A stretch of DNA of 64,000 nucleotides, from the NCBI RefSeq assembly GCF_950101795.1, contig NZ_CATNLZ010000034.1:124001-188000 (forward strand), in the 5' to 3' direction. Source of the DNA: Nocardioides sp. T2.26MG-1. GTDB lineage: Bacteria; Actinomycetota; Actinomycetes; Propionibacteriales; Nocardioidaceae. Positions 30,745-39,452 of the stretch are shown piece after piece (the first letter of the stretch is position 1; each line of letters begins with the position of its first letter). Below the pieces are notes generated by a model. It was not told the origin of the DNA, searched no databases, and worked only from the letters and a program-made list of their open reading frames with translations. The position numbers and the translations under genes were made by a program.

Positions 30745-30765
30745 TTCTGGAGTCTGACTCTAGAA
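30745..30765. promoter_or_regulatory. TetR-type palindromic operator
   Basis: TTCTGGAGTC-T-GACTCTAGAA, arms of ten bases matching at nine positions around one central base, with a perfect GAGTC-T-GACTC core. It lies between the tetR-type gene and the flavoprotein gene, and overlaps the tetR stop codon (30760-30762). This position would let the repressor control the downstream flavoprotein promoter. Confidence 0.6.
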
Positions 30766-31413
30766 CACTTCCGGGACCAGGCCCTCGAGCAGCACCAGAC
30801 CGGCCTCGATCACGGCGAGCTCGACCCGCTCGGGCGCCAGCGCCAGGTCGTCGCGGCGCAGCCCCAGCGCGGCGACGCCGTTCCAGGCGCCGAAGAGGAA
30901 GTACGACATCAGCTCCGGGTCGACGGACCGGATCGCCCCCGACTCCACGGCCTCGCGGATGCTCTGCTCGAACTCCCCCCGCAGCTCGCTGAACCGCGCG
31001 ACCACCTCGCCCTCGACCGGCGCGCGGGGGCCGCGCTCCCCCGTGACGGTCAGGTACCGCACCACCACCGGGTGGTCGAGCACCAGCCGCAGGTACGCCG
31101 CACCCACGCCGGCGAACCGCTCGAGCGGCGAGGTCTCCGCGGCGTACGCCGCCCGGAGCGTCTCGGTGGCCACGCCGAGCACCCGCTCGGTGGCCGCCGC
31201 CAGCAGCGCGTCCTTGGTGCCGAAGTGCACGTAGACCGACGCGGGCGAGACACCGGCCTCGGCGGCGACGTCCTCGATCCTGATCTCCTCCGGCGCGCGC
31301 TGCGACATCAGCCGCTCGGTCGCGTCGAGGAGGAGTCCCCGCGTGCGCTCGCGCCGGCGGGACCCGCGGGCGGCCGCGTCGGTCTCGGTGGCGGAGTCGG
31401 GCGCGTCGGTCAC
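30760..31413 (-). CDS. TetR-family transcriptional regulator
   Basis: Protein of 217 aa. The DNA-binding helix-turn-helix is IRIEDVAAEAGVSPASVYVH followed by FGTKDALLAA, as in TetR proteins; the rest is a helical ligand domain. An acidic N-terminal extension (TDAPDSATETDAA) precedes it, starting at GTG 31413; the longer open frame upstream overlaps the neighbouring gene and is not family-like. Likely target is the flavoprotein gene downstream through the palindrome at the end of this gene. Ligand unknown, presumably hydrophobic. Confidence 0.86.
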   Translation of the reverse strand: MTDAPDSATETDAAARGSRRRERTRGLLLDATERLMSQRAPEEIRIEDVAAEAGVSPASVYVHFGTKDALLAAATERVLGVATETLRAAYAAETSPLERFAGVGAAYLRLVLDHPVVVRYLTVTGERGPRAPVEGEVVARFSELRGEFEQSIREAVESGAIRSVDPELMSYFLFGAWNGVAALGLRRDDLALAPERVELAVIEAGLVLLEGLVPEVF

Positions 31414-31438
31414 GCCCGCCACCCTAGGACCGACGCGG

Positions 31439-31825
31439 TCAGCCGGTGCGGGTCGCGGTGGCGCGCCGCCACGCGACCGCGAAGGCGACGGCGAAGGCCA
31501 GGTGGACGACCACGAACACCCGCGCGGCGTCACGCGCGTCGCCGGTGATCACCCCGACGACGTCGTTGGCGGCGACCAGGGTGAAGCCGACAAGGTTCGC
31601 CAGCAGCACTGGGCGGAGCGCCTCCGGCAGCTCGGTCGCGCGCGAGACCCAGTTCAAGACGGCGATGCCGACCATCGGCCCGCCGAGCAGTCGGAGCAGC
31701 GCGAGCAGCTCGGACGAGGGGTCGTCCGGCACCGCGTCCACGCCGAACTGCGCCGGCACGAGCAGCAACGCCAGCCCGATGGCCGCGAGGTAGAGCGACG
31801 CGAGGGTCAGCAGGGGCTTGACCAT
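31439..31825 (-). CDS. Small integral membrane protein
   Basis: Protein of 128 aa with four predicted membrane segments: about 4-24 (LLTLASLYLAAIGLALLLVP), 42-60 (LLRLLGGPMVGIAVL), 75-95 (LANLVGFTLVAANDVVGV) and 103-120 (VFVVVHLAFAVAFAVAW). Size and topology resemble DUF4345-like proteins, a weak call. GAGGAGG lies just before the ATG. It follows the cupin gene by 40 nt and may be the last gene of the exporter-VOC-cupin operon. Function unknown. Confidence 0.65.
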   Translation of the reverse strand: MVKPLLTLASLYLAAIGLALLLVPAQFGVDAVPDDPSSELLALLRLLGGPMVGIAVLNWVSRATELPEALRPVLLANLVGFTLVAANDVVGVITGDARDAARVFVVVHLAFAVAFAVAWRRATATRTG

Positions 31826-31865
31826 GGGTTCCTCCTCGGAACGGGCGACTGGGGCGTGGCCCGGC

Positions 31866-32363
31866 TCAGGTCCAGTACGTGTCGTGGCGGAGCATGAACT
31901 CGACGCGCTCCTCTTCGGTCATCGGGTGGTCCGCGAGCCCGGCGAGCGTCTCGAAGTAGTCCTCCCGGGGCGCGCCGGGGCTGAACATCAGCAGCATCGA
32001 GGCGCGGTCGCCGCCGCGGAACCCGTGCAGCCCGCCGTACGGCACGTGGAAGAAGTCGCCGGGCCGCGCGGTCGTCCAGCCGGTGCCGTCGTAGAGCTGG
32101 ACCTCGCCGGTGAGGACGTAGAACGACTCGGTGATCGCGCGGTGGAAGTGCGGCTCGGGCCCGGACTCGTCGGGACCGAACGTCCACCGGTACAGCCCGA
32201 ACGTGCCGCCGGTCCGGTCGCCGGTGGCGAGGTACTCGCAGGTGCCGCCGGAGCGGTACCGGATCTCCGCCTCGGTGTCGGTCGGCCGGATCCAGCCGGA
32301 GACCTCGCCGGTCGTGCCGCGATAGAGGTCGGGCGGGTAGGGGCGGTGCAGCGGGCCGGTCAT
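31866..32363 (-). CDS. Cupin-domain protein
   Basis: Protein of 165 aa. The metal-binding cupin motifs are visible: EPHFHRAITESFYVLTGEV (His, His, Glu) followed by DFFHVPYGGLHGFRG (His). It could be a metal-dependent dioxygenase, isomerase or small-molecule sensor. Its ATG overlaps the stop of the VOC gene by 4 nt, and that gene in turn overlaps the drug exporter, so the three are one transcript. Together with the VOC protein, a role in detoxifying a compound exported by the MFS pump is plausible. Confidence 0.84.
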   Translation of the reverse strand: MTGPLHRPYPPDLYRGTTGEVSGWIRPTDTEAEIRYRSGGTCEYLATGDRTGGTFGLYRWTFGPDESGPEPHFHRAITESFYVLTGEVQLYDGTGWTTARPGDFFHVPYGGLHGFRGGDRASMLLMFSPGAPREDYFETLAGLADHPMTEEERVEFMLRHDTYWT

Positions 32364-32773
32364 GGCGTCTCGCTCTCTGTGGTGCCGATGGGGACGCCGC
32401 CACCGTAGGGACGGGTGATGATCTCGAGCCAGTGCCCGTCGGGTCCGTCCCAGTAGAGGCCCCGGCCGCCGTCGTTGTGGTTGATCCGGTCGGGCTGCTG
32501 CTTGAACGGGTCGGCCCAGAACGTGCGGCCCTGCTCGCGGATCCGTCGCCAGATCGCGTCGAAGTCGTCCTCGCCGACCAGGAACGCGTAGTGCTGGGCC
32601 TGGATCTCGCCGGTGTCCTCGAGGAAGTCGAGGGACGCGCCGTTGTCGAGGTGCAGCACCGCGAAGGGGCCGTACGGCGTGGGCTCGGGCCGCCCGAGCA
32701 CGGTGCCGACCTCGCGGGCGGCGGCCCAGATGTCGCGGACGTGGACCAGGGTGTGGTTGAGCTCGACGCTCAT
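32360..32773 (-). CDS. VOC/glyoxalase-family protein
   Basis: Protein of 137 aa with the vicinal-oxygen-chelate fold pattern: ELNHTLVHVRDI (metal His), ASLDFLEDTG, YAFLVGEDDFDAIWRRI, INHNDGGRGLYWDGPDGHWL with the Glu of EIIT closing the domain. Members include glyoxalases, dioxygenases and drug-binding resistance proteins. ATG 32773 overlaps the exporter stop, and its own stop overlaps the cupin ATG. Substrate unknown. Confidence 0.85.
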   Translation of the reverse strand: MSVELNHTLVHVRDIWAAAREVGTVLGRPEPTPYGPFAVLHLDNGASLDFLEDTGEIQAQHYAFLVGEDDFDAIWRRIREQGRTFWADPFKQQPDRINHNDGGRGLYWDGPDGHWLEIITRPYGGGVPIGTTESETP

Positions 32774-34224
32774 CGGGTGCCTCCCGTGGGCTGGGGTTGT
32801 GCGGTCGCGGCCGGGCGGAGGAAGGCCAGCACCAGCAGGGCGCCGGCGAGCAGGGCGACCGCGGCGACGCCGGTGGCGGTGGCGAAGCCGTGGACCAGGG
32901 CCTGGGTCGGGGTGCCGGCGTAGTCGCGGGTCGCGGCGACCGCGATCGTGTTGAGTACGGCGGTCCCGACGCTGCTGCCGATCTGCATCGCGGTGTTGGC
33001 GGTGGCGGCGGCCACGCCGGCCTGGCGCGGGTCGACCCCGCTGGTGGCGACCGCGATCGACGGTGTGAACACGCAGCCGATGCCGAGCCCGACCAGCACC
33101 TCGGCGGGCAGGATCGTGGTCAGGAACCCGCTCGACGGGGTGAGCTGGGTCAGCACGGCCAGGCCGCCGGCGGCCACGATCAGCCCCGGCGCGACGAGCG
33201 CGCGCGGCGCCACGGTGTGCATCAGCCGGCTGGCGATGCCGTAGGAGCTGCCCGCGACGGCCAGGCTCATCGGCAGGAACGCCAGGCCGGTGCGGACCGG
33301 GCTGTACCCGAGCACCACCTGGAAGTGGTAGGTCAGCATCAGGAACATCCCGAACGTGCCGACAACGCTGACCGCGGTGGCGGCGTACGCGGTGGCCCGG
33401 CCGCGGTCCCGCAGGATGGTCAGCGGCAGCAGGGGTGCGGCGAGCCCGCGCTGACGGGCCAGGAACCCGGCCAGCAGCCCCAGGCCGACCAGGCCCGGGA
33501 CGAGCACCTGCGCCGATCCCCACCCGTTCGAGGCCGCCTCGCTGGCGCCGAGCACCAGCCCGGCCAGCCCGCCGGTCGCGAGCACCCCGGAGAGCACGTC
33601 GACCGGCACCGGGTAGCCGTCGTCGGTGGGCAGCACCCGCCGGCCCGCGACGATGACCACGGCAGCCACCAGGACGTTGACGTAGAGGCACCAGAGCCAC
33701 CCGGCGTACTCGGTCAGCACGCCGCCGAGCAGCAGCCCGACCACGGCACCGCTGCTGGCGACGGCGCCGAAGACGCCGAACGCCTTGCCGCGCTCGCGCG
33801 GCTCGGTGAACGTGGCCGCGATCAGCGCCAGCGCGGCCGGCGCGGTGAACGCCGCGCACGCGCCCTGCAGGGCGCGCCCGAGCACCAGCACCTCGAACGT
33901 CGGGGCCGCACCGGCCAGCGCCGAGGCGGCCGCGAACCCGGCCAGGCCGGCGGTGAGCACCCGCCGGCGACCGAGCCGGTCCGAGGCCTTGCCGCCGAGC
34001 AGCAGCAGCCCGGCGAAGGACAAGGTGTACGCCGTCACCACGTAGGAGCGGTGCGCGTCGTCGAAGCCCAGCGACGCCTGGGCGGTCGGCAGCGCGACAT
34101 TCACGATGGTCGCGTCGAGGGCGACCATCAGCTGGGCCAGCGCGATGACGCCGAGGGCCGCCCAGCGGCGGTCGCGTGCGGGGGCGGCGGTGCCCGCCCG
34201 GTCGGTCGAGAGGGGGATGGTCAT
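32770..34224 (-). CDS. DHA2-family MFS drug exporter (14 TM)
   Basis: Protein of 484 aa. The EmrB/QacA-type motif C/A region MVALDATIVNVALPTAQ is in the first helix, motif A appears as GGKASDRLGRRRVL, and GRALQGACAAFTAPAALAL follows. About 14 hydrophobic segments give the DHA2 topology of proton-coupled multidrug exporters. I use ATG 34224, preceded by GAGAGGGGGATGG, and not the upstream in-frame ATG. A 24-bp repeat box lies just upstream and probably binds a regulator. It is the first gene of a three- to four-gene operon. Confidence 0.88.
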   Translation of the reverse strand: MTIPLSTDRAGTAAPARDRRWAALGVIALAQLMVALDATIVNVALPTAQASLGFDDAHRSYVVTAYTLSFAGLLLLGGKASDRLGRRRVLTAGLAGFAAASALAGAAPTFEVLVLGRALQGACAAFTAPAALALIAATFTEPRERGKAFGVFGAVASSGAVVGLLLGGVLTEYAGWLWCLYVNVLVAAVVIVAGRRVLPTDDGYPVPVDVLSGVLATGGLAGLVLGASEAASNGWGSAQVLVPGLVGLGLLAGFLARQRGLAAPLLPLTILRDRGRATAYAATAVSVVGTFGMFLMLTYHFQVVLGYSPVRTGLAFLPMSLAVAGSSYGIASRLMHTVAPRALVAPGLIVAAGGLAVLTQLTPSSGFLTTILPAEVLVGLGIGCVFTPSIAVATSGVDPRQAGVAAATANTAMQIGSSVGTAVLNTIAVAATRDYAGTPTQALVHGFATATGVAAVALLAGALLVLAFLRPAATAQPQPTGGTR

Positions 34225-34243
34225 GGTCGGGTCCCTTTGCACT

Positions 34244-34324
34244 AACTGGAGGCTTGATCTCCGCTTCAGCATGTGCCCGCCACAGCGCGCCTGTCAAGAG
34301 AACTGGAGGTCATTTCTCCGCTTC
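34244..34324. repeat. Two direct-repeat boxes upstream of the MFS exporter
   Basis: Two 24-nt boxes at 34244-34267 and 34301-34324 share the outer parts AACTGGAGG and CTCCGCTTC around a variable 6-nt centre. Each contains GGAG...CTCC, so each is also a small inverted repeat. Starts are 57 nt apart. The first lies just before the exporter gene; the second covers the stop codon region of the DUF385 gene. They look like operators for one regulator acting on the exporter promoter. No regulator gene is adjacent. Confidence 0.6.
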
Positions 34325-34774
34325 GTCGGCGTCGGTGACGGCCAGCAGCTCGAACACCGGGTACCGCGCCGCCTGCGCGGCGATCTCGGCGTCGGAGGCG
34401 CGCGGCCCGAACCCGACGTGGGAGCGCACGATCCAGCCGACCGGCCTCTTCGCTCGGTAGGCCCGCAGGACCGGCACCGCGTCGGCCGGGTCGACCTCGA
34501 CCGCGCGCAGCACCTCCGCGGTGCGGCCGCGGCTCAGCGTGACCTCGCCGGCCGCGCGCGCGTTGCGGACCCACCCGACCTCGCCGTACGGCGAGACGAG
34601 CCAGCGGCCCCGGGCGGTCACCAGCGGCACGACGGGGGTGGTGTGGTCGCGCCCGGTACGGCGTCCCCGGACGGTGAGCAGCCTGATGAAGCCGGGGCCC
34701 CGTCCCCGGCTCACCATCCGGGTGAGCATCCGGTTGGCCGCACGGGTGAGGGGCGAGTGCCCGAACGCTGCCAT
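34310..34774 (-). CDS. Deazaflavin-dependent nitroreductase-family protein (DUF385/DDN-like)
   Basis: Protein of 154 aa. Family features: RLLTVRGRRTGRDHTTPVVP, RGRWLVSPYGEVGWVRNARA and TLSRGRTAEVLRAVEVD. These split-barrel proteins bind F420 (as in mycobacterial Ddn) and reduce quinones or nitro compounds. It is followed by the second direct-repeat box and the exporter gene on the same strand and preceded by a small membrane-protein gene 10 nt upstream. The exact substrate is unknown. Confidence 0.83.
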   Translation of the reverse strand: MAAFGHSPLTRAANRMLTRMVSRGRGPGFIRLLTVRGRRTGRDHTTPVVPLVTARGRWLVSPYGEVGWVRNARAAGEVTLSRGRTAEVLRAVEVDPADAVPVLRAYRAKRPVGWIVRSHVGFGPRASDAEIAAQAARYPVFELLAVTDADEAEK

Positions 34775-34784
34775 CGCGCCCGCC

Positions 34785-35246
34785 TCAGTGGGGGGTCGGC
34801 CGGCAGGTGAGCTCCTGGGTGCGCCCGTCGATCGTCCGGCACAGCACCGCGACCATGGCGACCACCATCAGGGTGTGGGCGAGCACCATGAACGCCATCG
34901 TGGACAGGGCGCCGGCCCACACCAACGGCACCAGGACCACCGGCACGTACATCGCCGCGGACATCTCGAGCGTCGGCGTCCAGGCGTGCCCCCGGATCCG
35001 CATCCAGGCGGCCATGGGCACCGCCATGTCGGTCGCCATCAGGGCGTAGGAGCCGCCGGGGTGCTCGGCGAACCCGGGGGCGAGGCCGGCCATGGCCCGC
35101 ACGGTGCCGAGCACGGCCATCCCGAGGGCCATGGCGAGGAGCATCTCCGCGCCGTGGCGGACGAGCGGCCAGTCGACCCGGCGGGCACCGCGGCGGCCCA
35201 CGAGGGACGGAGGAGCTGGCAGGAAGGGATCGGCTGTCGAGGTCAT
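34785..35246 (-). CDS. Four-helix membrane protein of unknown function
   Basis: Protein of 153 aa. After a Pro-rich head the sequence has hydrophobic stretches near 40-58 (MLLAMALGMAVLGTVRAM), 78-92 (YALMATDMAVPMAAWM), 105-125 (MSAAMYVPVVLVPLVWAG) and 128-146 (MAFMVLAHTLMVVAMVAVL), unusually rich in methionine. It ends with a cysteine-containing tail. It is divergent from the GlxA-type regulator gene, with about 124 bp between the starts, and may be controlled by it. ATG 35246 is preferred because upstream sequence is not conserved-looking. Confidence 0.65.
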   Translation of the reverse strand: MTSTADPFLPAPPSLVGRRGARRVDWPLVRHGAEMLLAMALGMAVLGTVRAMAGLAPGFAEHPGGSYALMATDMAVPMAAWMRIRGHAWTPTLEMSAAMYVPVVLVPLVWAGALSTMAFMVLAHTLMVVAMVAVLCRTIDGRTQELTCRPTPH

Positions 35247-35370
35247 GGCACGAGGGTTCGCCGCCCGGCGGCGGCCGCGCCAGACCGAGGAGCGAGGGTG
35301 TCCGGAATCGTGGGATCCCTGTCCGCCAGACCCCTGGAGCTGCAGGCGGGGGCCGCCGTACCGTGACCGG

Positions 35371-36396
35371 GTGCCGACCGTCACCACCGACCCCCAGTCC
35401 CGCCGGGTGCTGGTCGTCGCCTACCCGGCGGCGGAGCTCCTGGACATCGCCTGCGTGGTGTCGGCGTTCCAGCTCGCCAACTGGCTGCACGGCCGCGCGG
35501 CCTACGAGACGCTGCTCGCCTCCCCCGGCGGCGCGCCGGTGCGCACCAGCACCGGGCTGGTGCTCAACGCCGAGGTCAGCCTGGAGCGGGTGCGCGGGCC
35601 GTTCGACACGCTGGTCGTCTCGGGCGGCATCGGCTACGTGGACGCGATGGAGGACGACCACCTGGTCGCGCACGTGCGCCGGCTGTCGCGTGAGACCCGG
35701 CGGGTGGCGTCGGTGTGCACCGGCGCCGGGGTCCTCGCCGCCACCGGGCTGCTCGACGACCGCCGGGCCGCCACGCACTGGGACCACGCGTCGTTCCTGC
35801 AGCGGCGCTTCCCCCGGGTGCGGTTCGACAGCGGCCCGATCTTCATCGCCGAGGGCGACGTCTGCACCTCGGCCGGGGTGACCGCGGCCCTCGACCTCGT
35901 GCTGGCGTTCATCGAGGCCGACATCGGCCCGACGGTCGCCCGCGACGTGTCCCGCCAGCTGGTGACCTACCTCCAGCGCCCCGGCAACCAGGCCCAGATG
36001 AGCATGTTCAACGCGCCCCGCCCGGTCGAGCACTCCGTGGTGCACGACACGGTCGCCTACGCCTCCGCCCACCTGCCCGACGACCTGTCCACCGCCACCC
36101 TGGCCGCCCGCGCCGGCGTCAGCGAGCGGCACCTGGACCGGCTGTTCGTCCAGGAGCTCGGCCTCACCCCCGGCCGGTTCGTGCGCCGCATCCGCACCGA
36201 GGCGGCGGCTCACCTGCTGACCGGCACCGCGCTCCCGATCGCGTCCGTGGCCACCCGGTGCGGCTTCGGCTCGGCCGAGACGCTCCGGCTCGCGTTCGCC
36301 GCGACGTACGGCGTCTCCCCGTCGCACTACCGCGCCACCCAGACCCGCGCAGCCCGCCGGGCCGCACCGAGCGGCGGCGTCACTCCCGCCCGATGA
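35371..36396 (+). CDS. GlxA-family AraC-type transcriptional regulator
   Basis: Protein of 341 aa in two parts. Residues 1-190 are a DJ-1/PfpI-like amidotransferase fold with VASVCTGAGVLAATGLLDD, where the Cys occupies the nucleophile-elbow position, and ATHWDHA. Residues 225-330 are a double helix-turn-helix of the AraC type: LAARAGVSERHLDRLFVQEL and ASVATRCGFGSAETLRLAFA. Such regulators sense small amino or carbonyl compounds and activate neighbours. The start is GTG 35371. The 3' end overlaps the convergent response-regulator gene by 17 nt. The divergent four-helix membrane protein is a likely target. Confidence 0.87.
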   Translation: MPTVTTDPQSRRVLVVAYPAAELLDIACVVSAFQLANWLHGRAAYETLLASPGGAPVRTSTGLVLNAEVSLERVRGPFDTLVVSGGIGYVDAMEDDHLVAHVRRLSRETRRVASVCTGAGVLAATGLLDDRRAATHWDHASFLQRRFPRVRFDSGPIFIAEGDVCTSAGVTAALDLVLAFIEADIGPTVARDVSRQLVTYLQRPGNQAQMSMFNAPRPVEHSVVHDTVAYASAHLPDDLSTATLAARAGVSERHLDRLFVQELGLTPGRFVRRIRTEAAAHLLTGTALPIASVATRCGFGSAETLRLAFAATYGVSPSHYRATQTRAARRAAPSGGVTPAR

Positions 36397-37009
36397 TCCC
36401 GGCCTCCCGTGCCGCGGCGACGGCGGCGGTGCGCGAGTTCACGCCGAGCTTGGGGTAGATGTGCGCGAGGTGGGACTTCACCGTCGTCTCGCTCAGGTGC
36501 AGCCGGCGCGCGATGCCGGTGTTGCTGTGCCCCGCCGCCACCAGGTCGAGCACCTCGAGCTCCCGGGCGCTCAGCGAGGAGTGGGACTGGCGCATCCGGG
36601 CGACGAGCCGGGTGGCGACCGCCGGCGCCAGCGCGGTCTGCCCGGCGGCGGCGGCGTGCACGGCCGCGCTGATGTCGTCCGGGGTGGCGTCCTTGAGGAG
36701 GTAGCCCGCGGCGCCCGCCTCGATGGCGGTCACGATGTCGGCGTCGGTGTCGAAGTTGGTCAGCACGAGCACCGCCGGCGGATCCGGCAGCGCCCGGATG
36801 TCCCGGGTCGCCTGAGCTCCCTCGAACACCCGGTTGAACTGGAGGTCCATCAGCACGACGTCGGGGGCCGCCCGGGCCACCTCGACCAGAGCGCGCTGCG
36901 TCGTACCGACCGCGCCGACGACCTCGATCGTCGGGTCGGTCTCGAACAGGGCGGTCAGGCCGGTCCGCATCATCGGGTGGTCGTCGACGATCAGCACGCG
37001 CACGCTCAT
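36380..37009 (-). CDS. NarL/LuxR-family response regulator
   Basis: Protein of 209 aa. Receiver: LIVDDHPMMRTGL, phospho-acceptor Asp in DVVLMDLQFN, Thr/Lys switch residues in VLVLTNF and GYLLKDATPDD. Output: LSARELEVLDLVAAGHSNTG and LSETTVKSHLAHIYPKLGV form the GerE helix-turn-helix. Its ATG overlaps the stop of the kinase gene upstream by 4 nt, so they are a cognate pair. The ABC exporter genes divergent from the kinase are the probable target. The C terminus overlaps the convergent GlxA gene. Confidence 0.9.
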   Translation of the reverse strand: MSVRVLIVDDHPMMRTGLTALFETDPTIEVVGAVGTTQRALVEVARAAPDVVLMDLQFNRVFEGAQATRDIRALPDPPAVLVLTNFDTDADIVTAIEAGAAGYLLKDATPDDISAAVHAAAAGQTALAPAVATRLVARMRQSHSSLSARELEVLDLVAAGHSNTGIARRLHLSETTVKSHLAHIYPKLGVNSRTAAVAAAREAGIIGRE

Positions 37010-38196
37010 GGGGTCACGGCGAAGCTCGCCACCACGCTGGTCCCCTGCCCGTGGTGGCTCTCGACCACGAGCGTGCCGCCCAGGCTCGCGACCCGGTCCC
37101 GCATCGCGACGAGCCCGAACGGCGTCCGGTCGGGGCGCCCGGTGGCGAGCTCGCTGGTGTCGAACCCGGCGCCGTCGTCGACCACGTCGAGGATGATCTC
37201 GTCGTCCAGGCGGGTCAGGGTCAGGTCGACGCGGTTCGCGTGGGCGTGCTGGGCCACGTTGGCCACCGCGCTCTGCGCGACCCGCAGCAGCCCGGCCTCC
37301 ACCGGGGTGGGCAGGACTCCGGTGTCCTGGGGCACGGCGAGCTGCACGCGCAGGCCCGTGGTCTCCTCGGTCTGGCGGGCCAGCCGGTCCAGCGCCGCCA
37401 CGATGCCGCCCGTGCGCAGCGACGGGGGCGCCAGCGCGTGGATGAACTCGCGGGTCTCGGCCAAGGCGTCCTCGGCCGCGGCCCGGGCCTGCTCCAGCCG
37501 CTCGGGACCGCTCGCCGAGCCGGGCTCGCTGCGTTGGGCGGCGTGCAGCAGCATGATGATGCTCGACAGCGACTGCGAGACGGTGTCGTGGATCTCGCGG
37601 GCCAGCCGTTCACGCTCCTCCACGACCCCGGCGGCGCGCTCCGCGAGGGCCAGCTGGCGCCGCGTGCGGGTGAGGTCCTCGACGAGCCGCTGACGCGTCT
37701 GCACCTCCCGGGTCAGGGCCTGGTAGCCCACGCTGATGGCGACGGCGACCCCGGCGCCCAGGGTCGGGCCGATGAGGCCGGCGAGGTCGAAGCCGCGGTG
37801 CAGGCCGAACGCGACGACCGCGACCCCGGTGGTCGCGGCGACCACGATGGCGCCCCGGACCGCGCCGAGCAGGCGCATGTAGAGGAAGAACAGCGCGAAG
37901 GCCAGGTACGTCGCCTCGCCGCTCGCCCGGAGCAGCACCAGCCATTCGAGGCTCAGCACGCCGATCCACCACCAGCCCCGACGACCGGGTCCCGGGATCG
38001 CCCAGGTCGGCAGGATGCCGGCGACGTACGTGACGAGGAAGAGCACCGCCAGACCGGCCACGGCCGTCCGCCCGCCCGGGTCGTCGCCGCCGGCGCTCAC
38101 GATGACCACGGCGGTGAGCGCCGCGACCAGCAGGTGCAGCGAGGCCGAGAGCCAGGCCGAGATCGGCTCCAGCCCGCCGCCGTCCTCGCCCCTCAT
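37006..38196 (-). CDS. NarL-type sensor histidine kinase (HisKA_3)
   Basis: Protein of 396 aa. Roughly five to six membrane segments occupy residues 12-165, then a coiled helix leads to the HisKA_3 box LAREIHDTVSQSLSSIIML with the phospho-accepting His. The ATPase domain shows VAQSAVANVAQHAHA (N box), DDGAGFD (G1 box) and FGLVAMRDRVASLGG. No extracellular sensor domain is evident, so it may sense a membrane signal or work with the adjacent transporter. It is co-translated with the response regulator. The gap to the divergent ABC permease gene is 191 bp. Confidence 0.89.
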   Translation of the reverse strand: MRGEDGGGLEPISAWLSASLHLLVAALTAVVIVSAGGDDPGGRTAVAGLAVLFLVTYVAGILPTWAIPGPGRRGWWWIGVLSLEWLVLLRASGEATYLAFALFFLYMRLLGAVRGAIVVAATTGVAVVAFGLHRGFDLAGLIGPTLGAGVAVAISVGYQALTREVQTRQRLVEDLTRTRRQLALAERAAGVVEERERLAREIHDTVSQSLSSIIMLLHAAQRSEPGSASGPERLEQARAAAEDALAETREFIHALAPPSLRTGGIVAALDRLARQTEETTGLRVQLAVPQDTGVLPTPVEAGLLRVAQSAVANVAQHAHANRVDLTLTRLDDEIILDVVDDGAGFDTSELATGRPDRTPFGLVAMRDRVASLGGTLVVESHHGQGTSVVASFAVTP

Positions 38197-38387
38197 GGCC
38201 GCCTCACCCGCTCACCCTACGGCGGCGTACGGCCGGGGTTGTCATCCGAAAGTTGGAACCTGGCGCGGTCCCTTCGACCTTCCGGAACCGTCCGCGCCCA
38301 CGATGGCCGGCGGCCGGTGTCGCGGCACCGTGGAGACCACGCGGAGGGCCGTCCGAGGCGCCCGCACCCCTCGAGAAGGAACAGCCG

Positions 38388-39452
38388 ATGTTCGTCGCCT
38401 GGCGCGACCTGAAGGCGGCCAAGGGCCGCTTCGCCCTGATCACCGCGGTCGTCACGCTCATCACGGTCCTGGTCACCTTCCTCGGCGGCCTGACCGGCGG
38501 CCTGGTCGAGCAGAACATCTCCGCCCTCACCTCGCTGGACGCCGACCGCATCGTCTTCTCGGTCACCGACGGCGAGCCGAGCACGTACGCCGACTCCGCG
38601 GTCACCGAGGACCAGGCGAGCACCTGGGCGCGCCGGGACGGCGTCACCGCTGTCGAGCCCCTGGGGATCAGCACCACCAGGATCACCGCCGGTGGCCGGC
38701 AGCAGACGGTCGCGCTGTTCGGCGGGGGCCCCGCAGCAGGGGACGCCGCGACGCGTTCGGGCCACGTCGCGCTCACCGCCCGCACCGCTGCCGCGCTCGA
38801 CGTCCAGCCCGGCGACCGGGTGCACCTGGGCGACCGCGACCTCGTCGTCGACGCGACCCGGGGCGACTCGTGGTATTCCCACCTGGCGGTCGCACACGTC
38901 AGCCTGGGCGACTGGCAGCACCTCGCCGCGCGCCCCGGCGAGCCGGCGCCGTTCGCGAGCGTGCTGGCCGTCAGCGCTCGGGACGCCGACTACGCAGCCG
39001 CGGACGCCGCGGCCGGTACGTCGTCGCAGGGCCTGCTCACGTCGCTGACCGCGCTCGGGTCGTTCACGTCGGAGGTGGGCTCGCTGCTGCTCATGGTGTT
39101 GATGCTGTTCGGGATCTCCGCCCTCGTGGTCGGCGCGTTCTTCGCGGTCTGGAGCATCCAGCGACGACCCGACGTGGCCGTGCTCAAGGCGCTGGGCGCC
39201 ACCGACCGGATGCTGACCTTCGACGCGCTCGGTCAGGCCGCGGCCCTGTTGGTCCTCGGGGTGGGCGCCGGCATCGCCGTCACCGCCGGGCTCGGCGCGC
39301 TCGCCGGGACCGCGCTCCCGTTCGTGCTCAGCTCCGTCACCACGCTCCTGCCCGGGCTGGTGATGACCGTGCTCGGGCTCGCCGGCGCCGGGGTCGCCAC
39401 CCGCTCCATCACCCACGTCGACCCCCTCACCGCACTCGGGAGCAACCGATGA
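38388..39452 (+). CDS. ABC transporter permease (FtsX-like, MacB type)
   Basis: Protein of 354 aa. One N-terminal membrane helix (RFALITAVVTLITVLVTFLG) is followed by a periplasmic/extracellular domain of about 180 residues and three C-terminal helices beginning LLLMVLMLFGISALVVGAFF, the FtsX/MacB arrangement. FAVWSIQRRPDVAVLKALGA is the coupling segment typical of this family. AAGGA precedes ATG 38388; the longer open frame upstream lies in the promoter region. The stop overlaps the ATPase ATG by 4 nt. Such exporters often move peptides or lipids and respond to envelope stress, in keeping with the adjacent two-component system. Confidence 0.88.
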   Translation: MFVAWRDLKAAKGRFALITAVVTLITVLVTFLGGLTGGLVEQNISALTSLDADRIVFSVTDGEPSTYADSAVTEDQASTWARRDGVTAVEPLGISTTRITAGGRQQTVALFGGGPAAGDAATRSGHVALTARTAAALDVQPGDRVHLGDRDLVVDATRGDSWYSHLAVAHVSLGDWQHLAARPGEPAPFASVLAVSARDADYAAADAAAGTSSQGLLTSLTALGSFTSEVGSLLLMVLMLFGISALVVGAFFAVWSIQRRPDVAVLKALGATDRMLTFDALGQAAALLVLGVGAGIAVTAGLGALAGTALPFVLSSVTTLLPGLVMTVLGLAGAGVATRSITHVDPLTALGSNR

